A stretch of DNA of 64,000 nucleotides from an uncultured Methanobrevibacter sp. (lineage in GTDB: Archaea > Methanobacteriota > Methanobacteria > Methanobacteriales > Methanobacteriaceae): the NCBI RefSeq assembly GCF_946408925.1, contig NZ_CAMJUE010000002.1:38998-102997 (forward strand), read 5' to 3'. The notes below the pieces were generated by a model. The model had not been told where the DNA came from. It saw only the letters and a program-made list of their open reading frames with translations, and did not search any database. Shown in pieces: positions 33,237 through 42,327 of the stretch. The position numbers were made by a program, and so were the translations under genes. The first letter of the stretch is position 1, and every line of letters starts with the position of its first letter.

Positions 33237-34355
33237 ATGAATATAAAAGTAAAACCGGTTGAACTGATAGAGCTGTTCTATGATTTGATTTTTGTATATG
33301 CAATATCAAATCTGACTGCACTGATTTCTGAACCTGTTAATGGGGTTATTGCACCATACAGCTTTTTCACATACATAATCACGTCATTTGTAATTTTACA
33401 GGCCTGGCTTTACTTTACCAACTATGTAAACCGCTATGGTGAGTGGGAATGGCATGATTATATTCTGGCATCGGTGAATATGATTGCTGTAATCTATATG
33501 GCAAATACCATTTCTCCAAATTGGGCGTCAATGTCATTTACATTCAACCTGGCAATGTTTATAATGCTTTTAACCGTTTTGGTATTGTATATTATTCAGG
33601 CAAGACGGGAACACTCATTAAAGGGAGCTGCCGGAAACTCTATTTCAATTCTTTCAATTGTCTGTGCAATCTATTTGGTGGCCCTAATTTCATTAATTTT
33701 TAATGTAAACACTCATTATGTGTTGCTTATGGATGTTGTTGCAGTTTTAGGTGGAGCGTTTCTGCCGTTCTTTATCAGGGGCCAATTTGACAAAAGCATT
33801 ATCAGTTTTCCACACCTTGTGGAGCGATTCGAACTTTTGACAATAATCACATTTGGTGAGGCTATTGTCGGTTTGACACATTTCTTTGATGTTGGCAACT
33901 TCACTGCAGTTCCAATATTGGTATTTTTCATTGTGCTTGCCATGTTCGGTTCATATGTTATTCAAATCCACAATCTGATGGAACACCATAGAGTTGAACG
34001 TTCCTTGAGGTTAATGTTTAGCCATTACTTTATTGTGATAAGCATTAACCTTGTGACTGTCGCATTGGAGTTGATTCACTCAGGAGAGGTAAATCCTGCA
34101 TTTGCAACAGTCCTGATGGTGGTTTCACTGGTCATATTCTATGTTTCAATAATGGTCAACAAGGAATACTATAAGGAAAATATTAAATTAACCAAAAAAG
34201 AGATATTACAAATGGTAATGACTACGGTTTTGGGAATAGTTGTTATTTTAATATTTATTTCAAACTTATATGCTTTCTTGATTGGGAGCTTAATTATAAC
34301 ATTCGGCAATTTCACAATATTGCTGATGAAACAAAAAAGGTGTTTAAGTGAGTGA
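33237..34355 (+). CDS. Low-temperature-requirement A (LtrA)-family membrane protein
   Basis: 372 residues with about ten hydrophobic segments. The N-terminal VKPVELIELFYDLIFVYAIS is the family signature (x-ELFxDLxFV), and SFPHLVERFELLTIITFGEAIVG is its second hallmark. LtrA proteins are of unclear role. I start at ATG 33237, because a TATA-like AAAAATATATG lies about 25 bases upstream, giving a nearly leaderless mRNA; the frame is open back to a TTG at 33198. It overlaps the SAP-domain gene by 8 bases. Confidence 0.85.
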   Translation: MNIKVKPVELIELFYDLIFVYAISNLTALISEPVNGVIAPYSFFTYIITSFVILQAWLYFTNYVNRYGEWEWHDYILASVNMIAVIYMANTISPNWASMSFTFNLAMFIMLLTVLVLYIIQARREHSLKGAAGNSISILSIVCAIYLVALISLIFNVNTHYVLLMDVVAVLGGAFLPFFIRGQFDKSIISFPHLVERFELLTIITFGEAIVGLTHFFDVGNFTAVPILVFFIVLAMFGSYVIQIHNLMEHHRVERSLRLMFSHYFIVISINLVTVALELIHSGEVNPAFATVLMVVSLVIFYVSIMVNKEYYKENIKLTKKEILQMVMTTVLGIVVILIFISNLYAFLIGSLIITFGNFTILLMKQKRCLSE

Positions 34356-35298
34356 ACAAAAATTAGAAATATTTAACGTATTGAACTTTTTAAATAATGG
34401 TTACGAATTGGAAAAAATTTTAAAAGAGGGACAATTCGGAACATTTCCCTCAGCACAGGATTGTATAAATTATCTTGTTGGCGAAGGGTATCTTGAAGGC
34501 GAAATTGGAGAAATTGAATCAAAAAGCAGTGAAAGTGAAAAGCTAACTGCTGAAGAGATATCCAAAAAATACACAGTCGCTGATTTAAAGGACATCTTAA
34601 GAGAAAACGGACTGAAAGTGTCAGGTAAAAAACAGGAACTGATTGAAAGAGTGCTGCCGGTATTAAACGGTGAGACAGAAAGCAAAAGCACCGGATCTTT
34701 GGATGACTTTAAAAAACCCGCTGATTTGACATTAACTGATAAGGCAAAGGAATTTTTAAAGGAAAACGAATGGATTGACTTGTACATGTTTGCCCTTGTG
34801 GCATTCAGGTTTGAGGACTATGAAACATATGTTGCAAACTCCCCATTGGACATGATTGAAACAGGATTGAAATTCTGTGATGAGATACTTTCCCGTGCAA
34901 TAATGGTGCCAAACCAGTTCCTGGTATTCATTGATGCTTTATCTGCAAAAGCACATGTTTACGCATATGCGGGGGATTATGATTCATTCCTTGACTATGA
35001 TTTGCAAAGATACATCTTAGGATTGAATCCAATATATCTGGATGCTCAAAGCTATGCAAGCTATGATGTGATTAACGAAGCAAACATTATAAATCTTAAA
35101 AATGTCACAAAAAAACTTAAAATGGGCAGTCTAAAGAAAAGGTTTGACAGAATATGGACTAAATCACATATTCGCAATACCACCGTGCCTAAAAAGACAT
35201 GTTATAAAATATTGCAAAGGGCTCTTGATGATGCGGACATTGAAGAGTTAAACTTTGACGTTAAGGAAAAATACTTTAACAAAAAATTCGGATTTTAG
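34348..35298 (+). CDS. SAP-domain protein
   Basis: 316 residues beginning with GTG. Residues about 72-108 form a SAP motif: LTAEEISKKYTVADLKDILRENGLKVSGKKQELIERVLP region, a helix-turn-helix-like unit that binds AT-rich DNA. The rest is a helical domain of unknown type (YMFALVAFRFEDYETYVANS through YIL.LNPIYL). It overlaps the LtrA gene by 8 bases and precedes a DUF998 membrane protein by 3, so the three are one operon. Its natural target is unknown. Confidence 0.8.
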   Translation: MSEQKLEIFNVLNFLNNGYELEKILKEGQFGTFPSAQDCINYLVGEGYLEGEIGEIESKSSESEKLTAEEISKKYTVADLKDILRENGLKVSGKKQELIERVLPVLNGETESKSTGSLDDFKKPADLTLTDKAKEFLKENEWIDLYMFALVAFRFEDYETYVANSPLDMIETGLKFCDEILSRAIMVPNQFLVFIDALSAKAHVYAYAGDYDSFLDYDLQRYILGLNPIYLDAQSYASYDVINEANIINLKNVTKKLKMGSLKKRFDRIWTKSHIRNTTVPKKTCYKILQRALDDADIEELNFDVKEKYFNKKFGF

Positions 35299-35301
35299 AT
35301 T

Positions 35302-35889
35302 ATGAAGCGAAAAGTTGCAGGAATAACCTTTTTAATTGGTAGCTTGTACTATATTATAGCAGAGGCTATCTCAGCAACTTTTTTCAATGCTTCCATTACA
35401 AATACTTATTTATTCCACACCATTTCAGAACTTGGAATTCCCAATTTTAATTCACCATTATTCTGGTTGATGAATTCCGCTTTCATATTAATCGGATTGG
35501 TGATGCTTTTTGGCAGTTTCTATAAGTTCAAGGATTATATAGTAAAAAATAATATTCCCTATTATATTTTTACGGTTATAACTGCCCTCGGGGTTATCAT
35601 TGTCGGTCTGATTCATGGTGGAAATCCGCTGACTTCCGGATACCATACTATGGGTGCTGTGATGGCAATTTTGGGCGGAAATATTTTACTTATTTTGATT
35701 TCAAGATCAATGGATGAATTTTCCAATTATCAAAAAACCACATTGGTTTTGGGAGTTATAGGTTTATTGGCATTTTGGATGATGTTTTTCAGTATGGGAA
35801 ACGCTTACATGCCGACCCTTGAAAGGCTTTCAGTTTATCCGATGATAATATGGAGTTTCGTCACAGGAGTTTACCTCATCAGAAATTAA
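35302..35889 (+). CDS. DUF998-family membrane protein
   Basis: 195 residues with six membrane helices, starting with AGITFLIGSLYYIIAEAISA and SELGIPNFNSPLFWLMN, the typical DUF998 opening, and containing GLIHGGNPLTSGYHTMGAVMA. Function unknown; members are found across archaea and bacteria. Last gene of the LtrA-SAP-DUF998 run. The gap to 36060 has a promoter for the next gene (TATA-like TTTATATACT near 36019). Confidence 0.85.
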   Translation: MKRKVAGITFLIGSLYYIIAEAISATFFNASITNTYLFHTISELGIPNFNSPLFWLMNSAFILIGLVMLFGSFYKFKDYIVKNNIPYYIFTVITALGVIIVGLIHGGNPLTSGYHTMGAVMAILGGNILLILISRSMDEFSNYQKTTLVLGVIGLLAFWMMFFSMGNAYMPTLERLSVYPMIIWSFVTGVYLIRN

Positions 35890-36060
35890 AAGTTCCATTA
35901 ATTATATTAATGTTTCACTGAATTATTCAGCATTTGCTTAACTGTTTTTTTTAAAATTATTAAGTTTATAATAAAAAAGTAACCTTTAACTCACCAACAT
36001 GTAGATTCAAGTATAAAAGTTTATATACTTCTTAAATTAATTATCTTTTAAGGTGATAAA

Positions 36061-36309
36061 ATGACAAAATTGGATAAAGATATCGAAGAAAAAATCTTAG
36101 CAATTGTCGAAAAATACCAGAAGGAAGGAACAAAACTTCTAAACTACCTAATCACTGATGATGAAATTACATTTTTCTCACCGGTGGCAAACGGTAGTCA
36201 AATAACTGCTGAAGACTTGCAAAAAGTCGCAGACATTTTAAAAGGATCATTTGAAGGAATGGAAATTGTAAACCAAGAGTACAGATTCAAATTTAAAATG
36301 GGTTGTTAA
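36061..36309 (+). CDS. Hypothetical small protein (82 aa)
   Basis: Compact alpha-beta protein: an N-terminal helix (LDKDIEEKILAIVEKYQKEG), two short strands (LLNYLITDDEITFFSPV) and a second helix (EDLQKVADILKGSF). GGTGATAAA precedes the ATG, as in well-expressed genes of this genome. A TATA-like TTTATATACT lies about 40 bases upstream. No family recognised. Ends at a hairpin terminator. Confidence 0.65.
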   Translation: MTKLDKDIEEKILAIVEKYQKEGTKLLNYLITDDEITFFSPVANGSQITAEDLQKVADILKGSFEGMEIVNQEYRFKFKMGC

Positions 36310-36319
36310 AAACCCATTT
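36296..36319. terminator. Bidirectional hairpin terminator
   Basis: AAATGGGTT (36296-36304) pairs with AACCCATTT (36311-36319) with a 6-base loop, followed by TTTTATTTT. It includes the stop of the 82-aa gene and ends just before the convergent GNAT gene. Confidence 0.7.
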
Positions 36320-36321
36320 TT

Positions 36322-36843
36322 TTATTTTAAAACATATTCATATAAATGAAATGTTTCTAAACCGACCGCATCATAAAATTCTTCAACAGTATCGACATGT
36401 TTAAACCCCAAATGTTTGAAAACAATTTCAGCCCCATTATTGCCGTTGATGACATCAACTCGAATGGTCTTTTTATGATTTTTCAGAGATTGCTTCTTGA
36501 TAATATTGAATATTTCTTTGCTAATGCCCTTGCCTCTGCAAGACGGATTAACTGCAAAGGTATGGATAACAACTATTTCATTGGGTTTGGCATCTACAAT
36601 CCAGTTCGCATCAGTGTAACGTTTGCCGAAATCATTATTTACAACAACACTGGAAATAATCATTTCATCAACTTTGTAAACATATAATTCTTCTTTCAAA
36701 ATTGAATCTTCAATAAATCCCAAATTAATGTATTCATTATTCCATTTTGGGTTAAATTCATCATTTGCAGTGTCAATGATATTATTATAAAGCTCTAGAA
36801 TTTTCACTGATTCATTAATTTTTGCCTTTCTTAATTTAATCAT
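36322..36843 (-). CDS. GNAT-family N-acetyltransferase
   Basis: 173 residues. The acetyl-CoA binding motif A is VVIHTFAVNPSCRGKGISKEIFNIIKK (R/Q-x-x-G-x-G/A as R-G-K-G-I), followed by TIRVDVINGNNGAEIVFKHLGFKHV, the motif B Asn/Phe region. Substrate unknown. The ATG overlaps the stop of the iron-sulfur gene upstream as ATGA, so the two are translationally coupled. Confidence 0.85.
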   Translation of the reverse strand: MIKLRKAKINESVKILELYNNIIDTANDEFNPKWNNEYINLGFIEDSILKEELYVYKVDEMIISSVVVNNDFGKRYTDANWIVDAKPNEIVVIHTFAVNPSCRGKGISKEIFNIIKKQSLKNHKKTIRVDVINGNNGAEIVFKHLGFKHVDTVEEFYDAVGLETFHLYEYVLK

Positions 36844-37523
36844 AATTGATGTTTTTCTAAATACTCTTGGGTCTTTTTACATTCAAGCATGCATTTTGTA
36901 CAGCCAAGTCCTGCCTTATATTGGTCAATAATATATTCGCTGCACACGTCAATGTCAATAATGTCTGAGCGATTCAGCCTGTCATTCCACTTTTGGGGAT
37001 TAATTGCATCAACCGGACATGCATCCTGACAGTTGGTGCACTCGTCACATTCAGAATCGGTGATTGGTGTGTCGAATTCAAGTGGCATGTCGGTTAGGAT
37101 TCCTCCCAGTGCAATTGCCGATCCGTATTCCGGAGTGACGAGAAGTGCTGATCTTCCTATCCAACCCATTCCTGATTTGGTCGCAATTGTTTTATATGGC
37201 AGGATGCTCAACAGTTTTTCCATGTCACATTCGTTGCGTGTCATTGTCAATCCGAATGCATCGTATCCGAGATTCTTAATGTACTCTTCGCCTTTTAGTG
37301 AAATCTCTGTTAACTTGTCGATTTGCTTGTGGAAGCATTTCCAGTAAGATTCATAATCCTCTTCATTAAGAAATTCCATGGCTTCAAGAGGAAGCTTTAA
37401 AACAAGACTTATTCCGTTTGGCAAATCAACAAATTCGCCGGCAAGGCCGTTTACATCAGCAAAACCCACCTTGCTTGCACCTAAACTTATCAAGTATTCT
37501 TTAAGTTCACTCATCCCAGACAT
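36840..37523 (-). CDS. 4Fe-4S double-cluster protein, QueG-like
   Basis: 227 residues. C-terminal cluster motifs CDECTNCQDACPVDAI and CTKCMLECKKT can bind two [4Fe-4S] clusters. The N-terminal half (LKEYLISLGASKVGFADV, then GMGWIGRSALLVTPEYGSAI) has the flavin- or cobalamin-type reductase fold seen in epoxyqueuosine reductase QueG. It is shorter than QueG (about 310-380 aa), lacking the C-terminal HEAT part, so it is more likely a related reductase. First gene of a two-gene operon with a GNAT. Confidence 0.8.
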   Translation of the reverse strand: MSGMSELKEYLISLGASKVGFADVNGLAGEFVDLPNGISLVLKLPLEAMEFLNEEDYESYWKCFHKQIDKLTEISLKGEEYIKNLGYDAFGLTMTRNECDMEKLLSILPYKTIATKSGMGWIGRSALLVTPEYGSAIALGGILTDMPLEFDTPITDSECDECTNCQDACPVDAINPQKWNDRLNRSDIIDIDVCSEYIIDQYKAGLGCTKCMLECKKTQEYLEKHQL

Positions 37524-37622
37524 AATATTGGTTATATTTTAAGGATATATAAAATGTATTGTAATGTTTTTTTACTTAAACACTTATAAACAATTAAACT
37601 AAATATTTAATGTAGTGATAAA

Positions 37623-38486
37623 ATGATGGATATTGATGTTTTGGTAGAGGCTTTGCCTTTTATAAAAGAATTTTACTGTAAAAAGATTTTAATAAAATAC
37701 GGTGGACATGCAATGATTGATGATGAAGCAAAATCATCCACCGCCCGTGACACAGTTTTACTTAAGTATGTTGGTATGGAACCTATAATTGTGCATGGTG
37801 GAGGGCCTGAGATTTCAAGGTCAATGGAAAAACTTGGAAAGGAATCCAAATTCATCAAAGGTTTAAGGGTAACCGATGAGGAAACCATGGAAATTATTGA
37901 AATGGTTCTTGCAGGAAAAATCTCATCTGAAATTGTTTCAGAACTCATAAAACATGACACAGATGCAATCAGTTTATCCGGTAAAGATTCAAGATTAATT
38001 TATGCTCATAAAAAACCAGTTAGTAAAATCGATGATGAAATCGTTGATTTGGGTCTTGTTGGTGAAGTTGATGAAGTCAATACAGAGATGTTGGAGATGT
38101 TTTTGGAATATGATGTCACTCCAGTAATTTCTCCGATAGGAATGGATGAAAATGGAAAAGGATTAAATTTAAATGCCGATACTGCAGCAGGTGCAATTGC
38201 AGGTGCACTTAAAGCGGAAAAATTAATCATTTTAACTGATGTTCCTGGTGTTTTAAGAGACCCGTCCGACCCGTCAACCTTAATTCAAAAAATCAGAATT
38301 TCAGAAGTTCCTGCTTTGATTGAAGAGGGAATTATCTCCGGCGGAATGATTCCTAAAATCGAAACATGCGTAAAAGCTATTGAAAATGGTGTTAAATCAT
38401 GCCATATCATTGATGGTAGAGTAAAACACGCTATGCTTTATGAAATCTTTACAACCAATGGTATTGGAACTATGATTTTTGAGTAG
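37623..38486 (+). CDS. argB: Acetylglutamate kinase
   Basis: 287 residues. [12 protein letters not shown] (substrate Gly loop with the catalytic Lys), [17 protein letters not shown], then [45 protein letters not shown] and [19 protein letters not shown] are standard ArgB motifs. It phosphorylates N-acetylglutamate, step two of arginine synthesis. AGTGATAAA lies before the ATG; a second ATG follows at 37626. Single gene; the C-terminus lacks a long arginine-inhibition N-terminal extension. Confidence 0.96.
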   Translation: MMDIDVLVEALPFIKEFYCKKILIKYGGHAMIDDEAKSSTARDTVLLKYVGMEPIIVHGGGPEISRSMEKLGKESKFIKGLRVTDEETMEIIEMVLAGKISSEIVSELIKHDTDAISLSGKDSRLIYAHKKPVSKIDDEIVDLGLVGEVDEVNTEMLEMFLEYDVTPVISPIGMDENGKGLNLNADTAAGAIAGALKAEKLIILTDVPGVLRDPSDPSTLIQKIRISEVPALIEEGIISGGMIPKIETCVKAIENGVKSCHIIDGRVKHAMLYEIFTTNGIGTMIFE

Positions 38487-38516
38487 TTTATTCAAAATAT
38501 TTCCATGTTTTAGCTT

Positions 38517-38618
38517 TTCAGAGATGTTAATGCTGGTAGGCAAGTCGAATTGGATATTGCACATGCAATATCTATCATATTCATGAGTCATTCAGCTGTT
38601 ATGATGATAATGGATTGA
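38517..38618 (+). pseudogene. Fragment of a membrane acyltransferase gene (DUF1624-like)
   Basis: Read in one frame the DNA gives FRDVNAGRQVELDIAHAISI and IFMSHSAVMMIMD to a stop at 38616. This is the N-terminal pattern G-R-x-x-E-L-D-x-A-R-x-x-A-I-x-F-M-x-x-x-H of heparan-glucosaminide-type membrane acyltransferases. No start codon fits and the rest is missing. The DNA also contains GATATTGC, ACAT, GCAATATC, a chance-like 8-bp hairpin inside the remnant. The remainder of 38487-38674 is non-coding. Confidence 0.55.
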
Positions 38619-38674
38619 ACTACTGGCAACGTTTATCTTTTTTTTAAATATTTTAATTGTAGTGGCACTTTAAA

Positions 38675-40141
38675 TTATTCTTTAAACATTTTTCTAAGTT
38701 CTCTTCTAAGCAGTTTCCATCCGTTTACTCTTGGAAGCTCGTCAAGTGCAAATATCTTACGAGGCACCTTATATCGTGAAAGATTTTCACGGGCGTAACG
38801 GATTAGACCTTCATCATCTGCTTCTTTTTGCCAAACAACGGCGGCCACAGGTATTTCTCCTCTGTGACAGTCGTTGATACTGAATATTGCTATTTCTTTT
38901 ACCTCAGGATATTTTATCAGTACCTCTTCCACTTCGGTTGGATAGATTTTCCAGCCGCTCATTACAATCATGTCCTTTTTGCGGTCTGTGATGAATAAGC
39001 GGTTGTCATCATCAAGGTATCCCACATCGCCTGTCAGGAACCATCCGTCATCAAGAAATGCGGATTTTGTCTTTTCCTCATTTCCCCAGTATCCTTTGGC
39101 TACTGCAGGTCCTCTAAGAGCAATCTCTCCCTGTTCGTATTTGGACAATATTTTATCGGAATCATGTTCATCAACGATTTTCACTTCTGAAAAGCACACC
39201 GGGTGTCCTACACTTTCAAAACGGTCAGCTTCACGATAATCTTCAGGCCGGATTACGGTTCCGGTACCTATGACGATTGTTTCGGACAATCCATATGCGT
39301 TGATGATTGGTATTCTGTATGTTTGGTGGAAATCTTTCCATATCTTTTTGTGCAATGGTCCTCCACCGGAAATTATCTCCCGAACGGTCTTTAACTGTTT
39401 TTGAGCATTGATTGTAGTTAGGGAATGTATTACTGGAGGCATTCCGGTTAATACTGTGACCTTTTCGTTTTCACATAATTCAAGGTATTCATCCAAATTA
39501 AAGCGTTCAATAAGTATGTAACATGCAGCTGATCTGAGCGCCGCTATTGCCCAGGATAGGCCTACATGTGCCATAGGATAGATTCCTAAAAACACGTCGT
39601 CCTGCTTTAATGTTAAAACATCACATTCATTGTGTATTGCTGTGAAGTAATTTCCATGGGTCAGCATTGCTCCTTTTGGCTGACCGGTTGTTCCGGAGGT
39701 GTACTGTAATTGGCATAGGTCATCCCAATCTGTATTTTCTGCAGGCAACACTTCTGAGTTTTTATATTGTGAAATGTTTTCTGGAATGTAGGTTTTAATG
39801 TCAATTGACGGAGCATCATTATCTGTAATCATAAGTTTTGCCTGTGAGTCACTTATTATATACTCAAGTTCCGCTTTGGTCATTACACGGTTTGTAGGTA
39901 TTGCAATTGCACCTATTCTCCAAATTGCAAACAGACTCAACAAATATTCTTCGGAGTTATTCAGGTAAATCAATACCCGGTCTCCTTTTTCGATTTCAAT
40001 GTCTTTCAGCTGTCTTCCGATTTCAGATACGATTGACAGTAATTCTCCTGAATTGTATTTGGCACCTGTTGTTGGATTGTACAATACGTTCTTGTCCAGT
40101 CTTTTTGAGTTTGCATCTAAAAAAGTAGTGATGTTTAACAT
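38675..40141 (-). CDS. AMP-forming acyl-CoA synthetase
   Basis: 488 residues. The P-loop motif LQYTSGTTGQPKGAMLTHGN, the INAYGLSETIVIGTGT region, TGDVGYLDDDNRLFITDRKKDMIVMSGWKIYPTEVEEVL and the catalytic Lys in LPRVNGWKLLRREL form a complete ANL-family enzyme. Medium- or long-chain fatty acid or another carboxylate may be the substrate. It starts directly after the stop of the isopropylmalate-type dehydrogenase gene, with which it is co-transcribed; why they pair is unknown. Confidence 0.88.
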   Translation of the reverse strand: MLNITTFLDANSKRLDKNVLYNPTTGAKYNSGELLSIVSEIGRQLKDIEIEKGDRVLIYLNNSEEYLLSLFAIWRIGAIAIPTNRVMTKAELEYIISDSQAKLMITDNDAPSIDIKTYIPENISQYKNSEVLPAENTDWDDLCQLQYTSGTTGQPKGAMLTHGNYFTAIHNECDVLTLKQDDVFLGIYPMAHVGLSWAIAALRSAACYILIERFNLDEYLELCENEKVTVLTGMPPVIHSLTTINAQKQLKTVREIISGGGPLHKKIWKDFHQTYRIPIINAYGLSETIVIGTGTVIRPEDYREADRFESVGHPVCFSEVKIVDEHDSDKILSKYEQGEIALRGPAVAKGYWGNEEKTKSAFLDDGWFLTGDVGYLDDDNRLFITDRKKDMIVMSGWKIYPTEVEEVLIKYPEVKEIAIFSINDCHRGEIPVAAVVWQKEADDEGLIRYARENLSRYKVPRKIFALDELPRVNGWKLLRRELRKMFKE

Positions 40142-41131
40142 TTAAATTAACTCCTTGACAATAGCTTTTGTTACATCCATTGTTGATGCATCTCCTCCCA
40201 AATCAGGGGTTCTTATTTTGCATTCGGCGATAACTTTTTCAACGGCATTTTTCATGTCATTGGACATTTCCCATTCTCCAAGATAATCAAGCATCATTGC
40301 AGCTGAAAGTATCATTGAACATGGGTTTGCAATGTTTTTTCCTGCAATGTCCGGTGCTGAACCGTGAACAGGTTCAAACAGTCCATTGTGATCTCCGATG
40401 TTTCCTGATGGTGCAAGACCCAATCCTCCAACAAGTCCGGCACTTTCATCGGACAGGATGTCTCCGAACAGGTTTGTGGAAACGATAACGTCAAAGTTTT
40501 GGGGATGTGTTACAAGATACATTGCCATTGCATCAACATAGTAGTCTTCAGTTTTTATTTGGGGGTAATCATTTGCAACTTTGTAGAAACTTTCCTTAAA
40601 AATGCCGTCGGTCTTTTTCAGCACGTTGCTTTTATGCACACATGTGACCTTGCTCTGTCCTCTTTTGATACACAGGTTGAATGCAGCTTTTGAAATCCTT
40701 TCAGATGCGGTTCTTGTTATCACGCGCTCTGCAATCATTTTTCCATCATCTTCATATTCGTTTTGTGAATATAGTCCTTCTGTGTTTTCACGCACGATTA
40801 CAAAGTCAATGTCATCACGTATGCAGTTTACTCCCTTATAGGATTTTATCGGTCTTATGTTTGCATAAACGTTCAGTGCTTTTCTTAGGTTTATTATTGG
40901 ACTTGGCTGTCCGGGGGTTGATGTTGATGCTCCAAATAGTACTGCATCACTTTTTTTGGCTATATTTATTGTTTCTTCGGGAAGTGTTGTTCCATTATTG
41001 TTGAAGCATTCAAAACCGGCTTCACCGTATTCAAAACTAAATTCCAAATCTATTTTGTCAAGCAGGTATTCGCAAGCAGACATTACCTCTTGACCAATTC
41101 CATCTCCACTTATTATTGCAAGATTGTACAT
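40142..41131 (-). CDS. aksF: Isopropylmalate/homoisocitrate dehydrogenase-type enzyme (AksF/LeuB family)
   Basis: 329 residues. IISGDGIGQEVM at the N-terminus, VRENTEGLYS, the catalytic Lys in VTCVHKSNVLKKTDG, metal-binding Asp in NLFGDILSDESAGLVGG and LFEPVHGSAPDIAGKNIANP. The enzyme decarboxylates 3-isopropylmalate or the homologous homoisocitrates of coenzyme B biosynthesis. LeuB and AksF cannot be told apart with certainty by eye. The RENTEGLY with preceding R and the following VITRTASERI match methanogen AksF. An acyl-CoA synthetase gene follows with no gap. Confidence 0.85.
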   Translation of the reverse strand: MYNLAIISGDGIGQEVMSACEYLLDKIDLEFSFEYGEAGFECFNNNGTTLPEETINIAKKSDAVLFGASTSTPGQPSPIINLRKALNVYANIRPIKSYKGVNCIRDDIDFVIVRENTEGLYSQNEYEDDGKMIAERVITRTASERISKAAFNLCIKRGQSKVTCVHKSNVLKKTDGIFKESFYKVANDYPQIKTEDYYVDAMAMYLVTHPQNFDVIVSTNLFGDILSDESAGLVGGLGLAPSGNIGDHNGLFEPVHGSAPDIAGKNIANPCSMILSAAMMLDYLGEWEMSNDMKNAVEKVIAECKIRTPDLGGDASTMDVTKAIVKELI

Positions 41132-41315
41132 TTATTTTACCCTTAAAATTTTTAATATATTAATAATATTGATTTTATCGTATATATGCAATTTTGTTTT
41201 ACTTTAAAATTTTGTTCGTATGTTATCGAAATACTTTTATATCACCAAAGTTATAATTATAATTAACTACATAGATAAGGTTATAAATTCCTTATTGAAT
41301 TTGTGAGGGATAAAA

Positions 41316-41780
41316 ATGGAAAGAAGCATTGATGAATTAATAGAATTATTAAATGATAAAGATGACTTTGTTGTAGAAGATGCAGTTGGAGAATTGGAAT
41401 TAAGAGCTGATGAAGCACTTGACCCATTGATTGATGCATTATCTAGCAGAAAAAAACAAATCAGATTAAATGCTGCAACTCTTTTAGGAGCAATTAACGA
41501 TCCAAAAGCAATTCCTGCATTAATCGACACATTAAAGGACAACAACAAATTGGTTAGAAGAGAAGCATCCACTTCACTCTCCCGTATGGGCGAACCTGCA
41601 GTTGACCCTTTAATTGAAACATTAAATGATGAGGACTGGAAAGTAAGAGGAGCAGCCGCATGGGCACTTGGAAACCTTGGTGATGAAAAGGCCATTCCTG
41701 AACTTGAAAAACTGCTTGATGATGAAAGCGGCTTTGTAAAACAGGGTGCACAAAGTGCTATTAACTCAATTAAGAAATAA
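41316..41780 (+). CDS. HEAT-repeat protein
   Basis: 154 residues with four to five PBS-lyase-type HEAT repeats: EALDPLIDALSSRKKQIRLNAATLLGAINDPKAIPALIDTL and the following NKLVRREASTSLSRMGEPAVDPLIETL and WKVRGAAAWALGNLGDEKAIPELEKLL. It is a scaffold for protein binding and lacks a catalytic domain. A TATA-like TTTTATATCACC near 41230 and TGAGGGAT near the ATG are visible. Single gene. Confidence 0.88.
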   Translation: MERSIDELIELLNDKDDFVVEDAVGELELRADEALDPLIDALSSRKKQIRLNAATLLGAINDPKAIPALIDTLKDNNKLVRREASTSLSRMGEPAVDPLIETLNDEDWKVRGAAAWALGNLGDEKAIPELEKLLDDESGFVKQGAQSAINSIKK

Positions 41781-41808
41781 TTTTATTATTTCTTATTAAT
41801 TCTTTTTT

Positions 41809-42270
41809 TTATAATTCATTATACTTTTTGGATAAGTCTCGTAAGGTAATCTTTAGTTTTTCTTTTTCTTCAATAGTGAAATCACTGAAGATATCGTTTT
41901 CGATTTCATTAATTATTTTTATAAATTCCCTTGTAACATTTCTTCCTTTATCAGTAATCTTTACAATATTTTTGCTTTTATTTTCAGGGGTGGGGTTAAT
42001 TTCAACCAATCCTTTTGCCTCAAGTCTTTTCAGTGCTTTGGTGACGCTTCCGCCATGAATGTTCAGCAACTGGGAAATATAGGATTGGGGTAGACATTCC
42101 TCGGTATTGATTACAACAAGGAAATTTGCCTGATTTATTGTCAAATCAAGACTTTTCAATCTGTTGTTTAAGCTGACCAGACAGATGTCATTCAGTTTCA
42201 TTATCAAAAATTCAAAAGGAGTTTCCTCCAAATCATCATCGCTGAGATCAGATATGTTTCTAAATTTCAT
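41809..42270 (-). CDS. MarR-family transcriptional regulator
   Basis: 153 residues. Winged helix-turn-helix: LTINQANFLVVINTEECLPQSYISQLLNIHGGSVTKALKRLEAKGLVEINPTPENKSKNIVKITDKGR region, with the wing at NPTPENKSKN. It should bind a palindrome as dimer. TTTCCTAGGAAA at 42283-42294 lies between it and the divergent YczE-like gene and is the best candidate site. It probably controls its neighbour and itself. Confidence 0.9.
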   Translation of the reverse strand: MKFRNISDLSDDDLEETPFEFLIMKLNDICLVSLNNRLKSLDLTINQANFLVVINTEECLPQSYISQLLNIHGGSVTKALKRLEAKGLVEINPTPENKSKNIVKITDKGRNVTREFIKIINEIENDIFSDFTIEEKEKLKITLRDLSKKYNEL

Positions 42271-42282
42271 TATAATATAATC

Positions 42283-42294
42283 TTTCCTAGGAAA
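42283..42294. promoter_or_regulatory. Perfect 12-bp palindrome, putative MarR operator
   Basis: TTTCCTAGGAAA lies in the 57-base intergenic region between the divergent MarR gene (start 42270) and the YczE-like membrane gene (start 42328), inside the promoter zone of both. Confidence 0.6.
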
Positions 42295-42327
42295 TATTTA
42301 AATATTTTTAAAATAATAATACTTGTT

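Noticed and set aside
38552..38571. GATATTGC/GCAATATC hairpin as an RNA element
   Set aside because: It lies inside the acyltransferase gene remnant and has no T run or conserved context.
41267..41695. Minus-strand frame of 142 codons over the HEAT protein
   Set aside because: Serine-rich antisense translation of Asp/Glu/Leu codons, a typical shadow.
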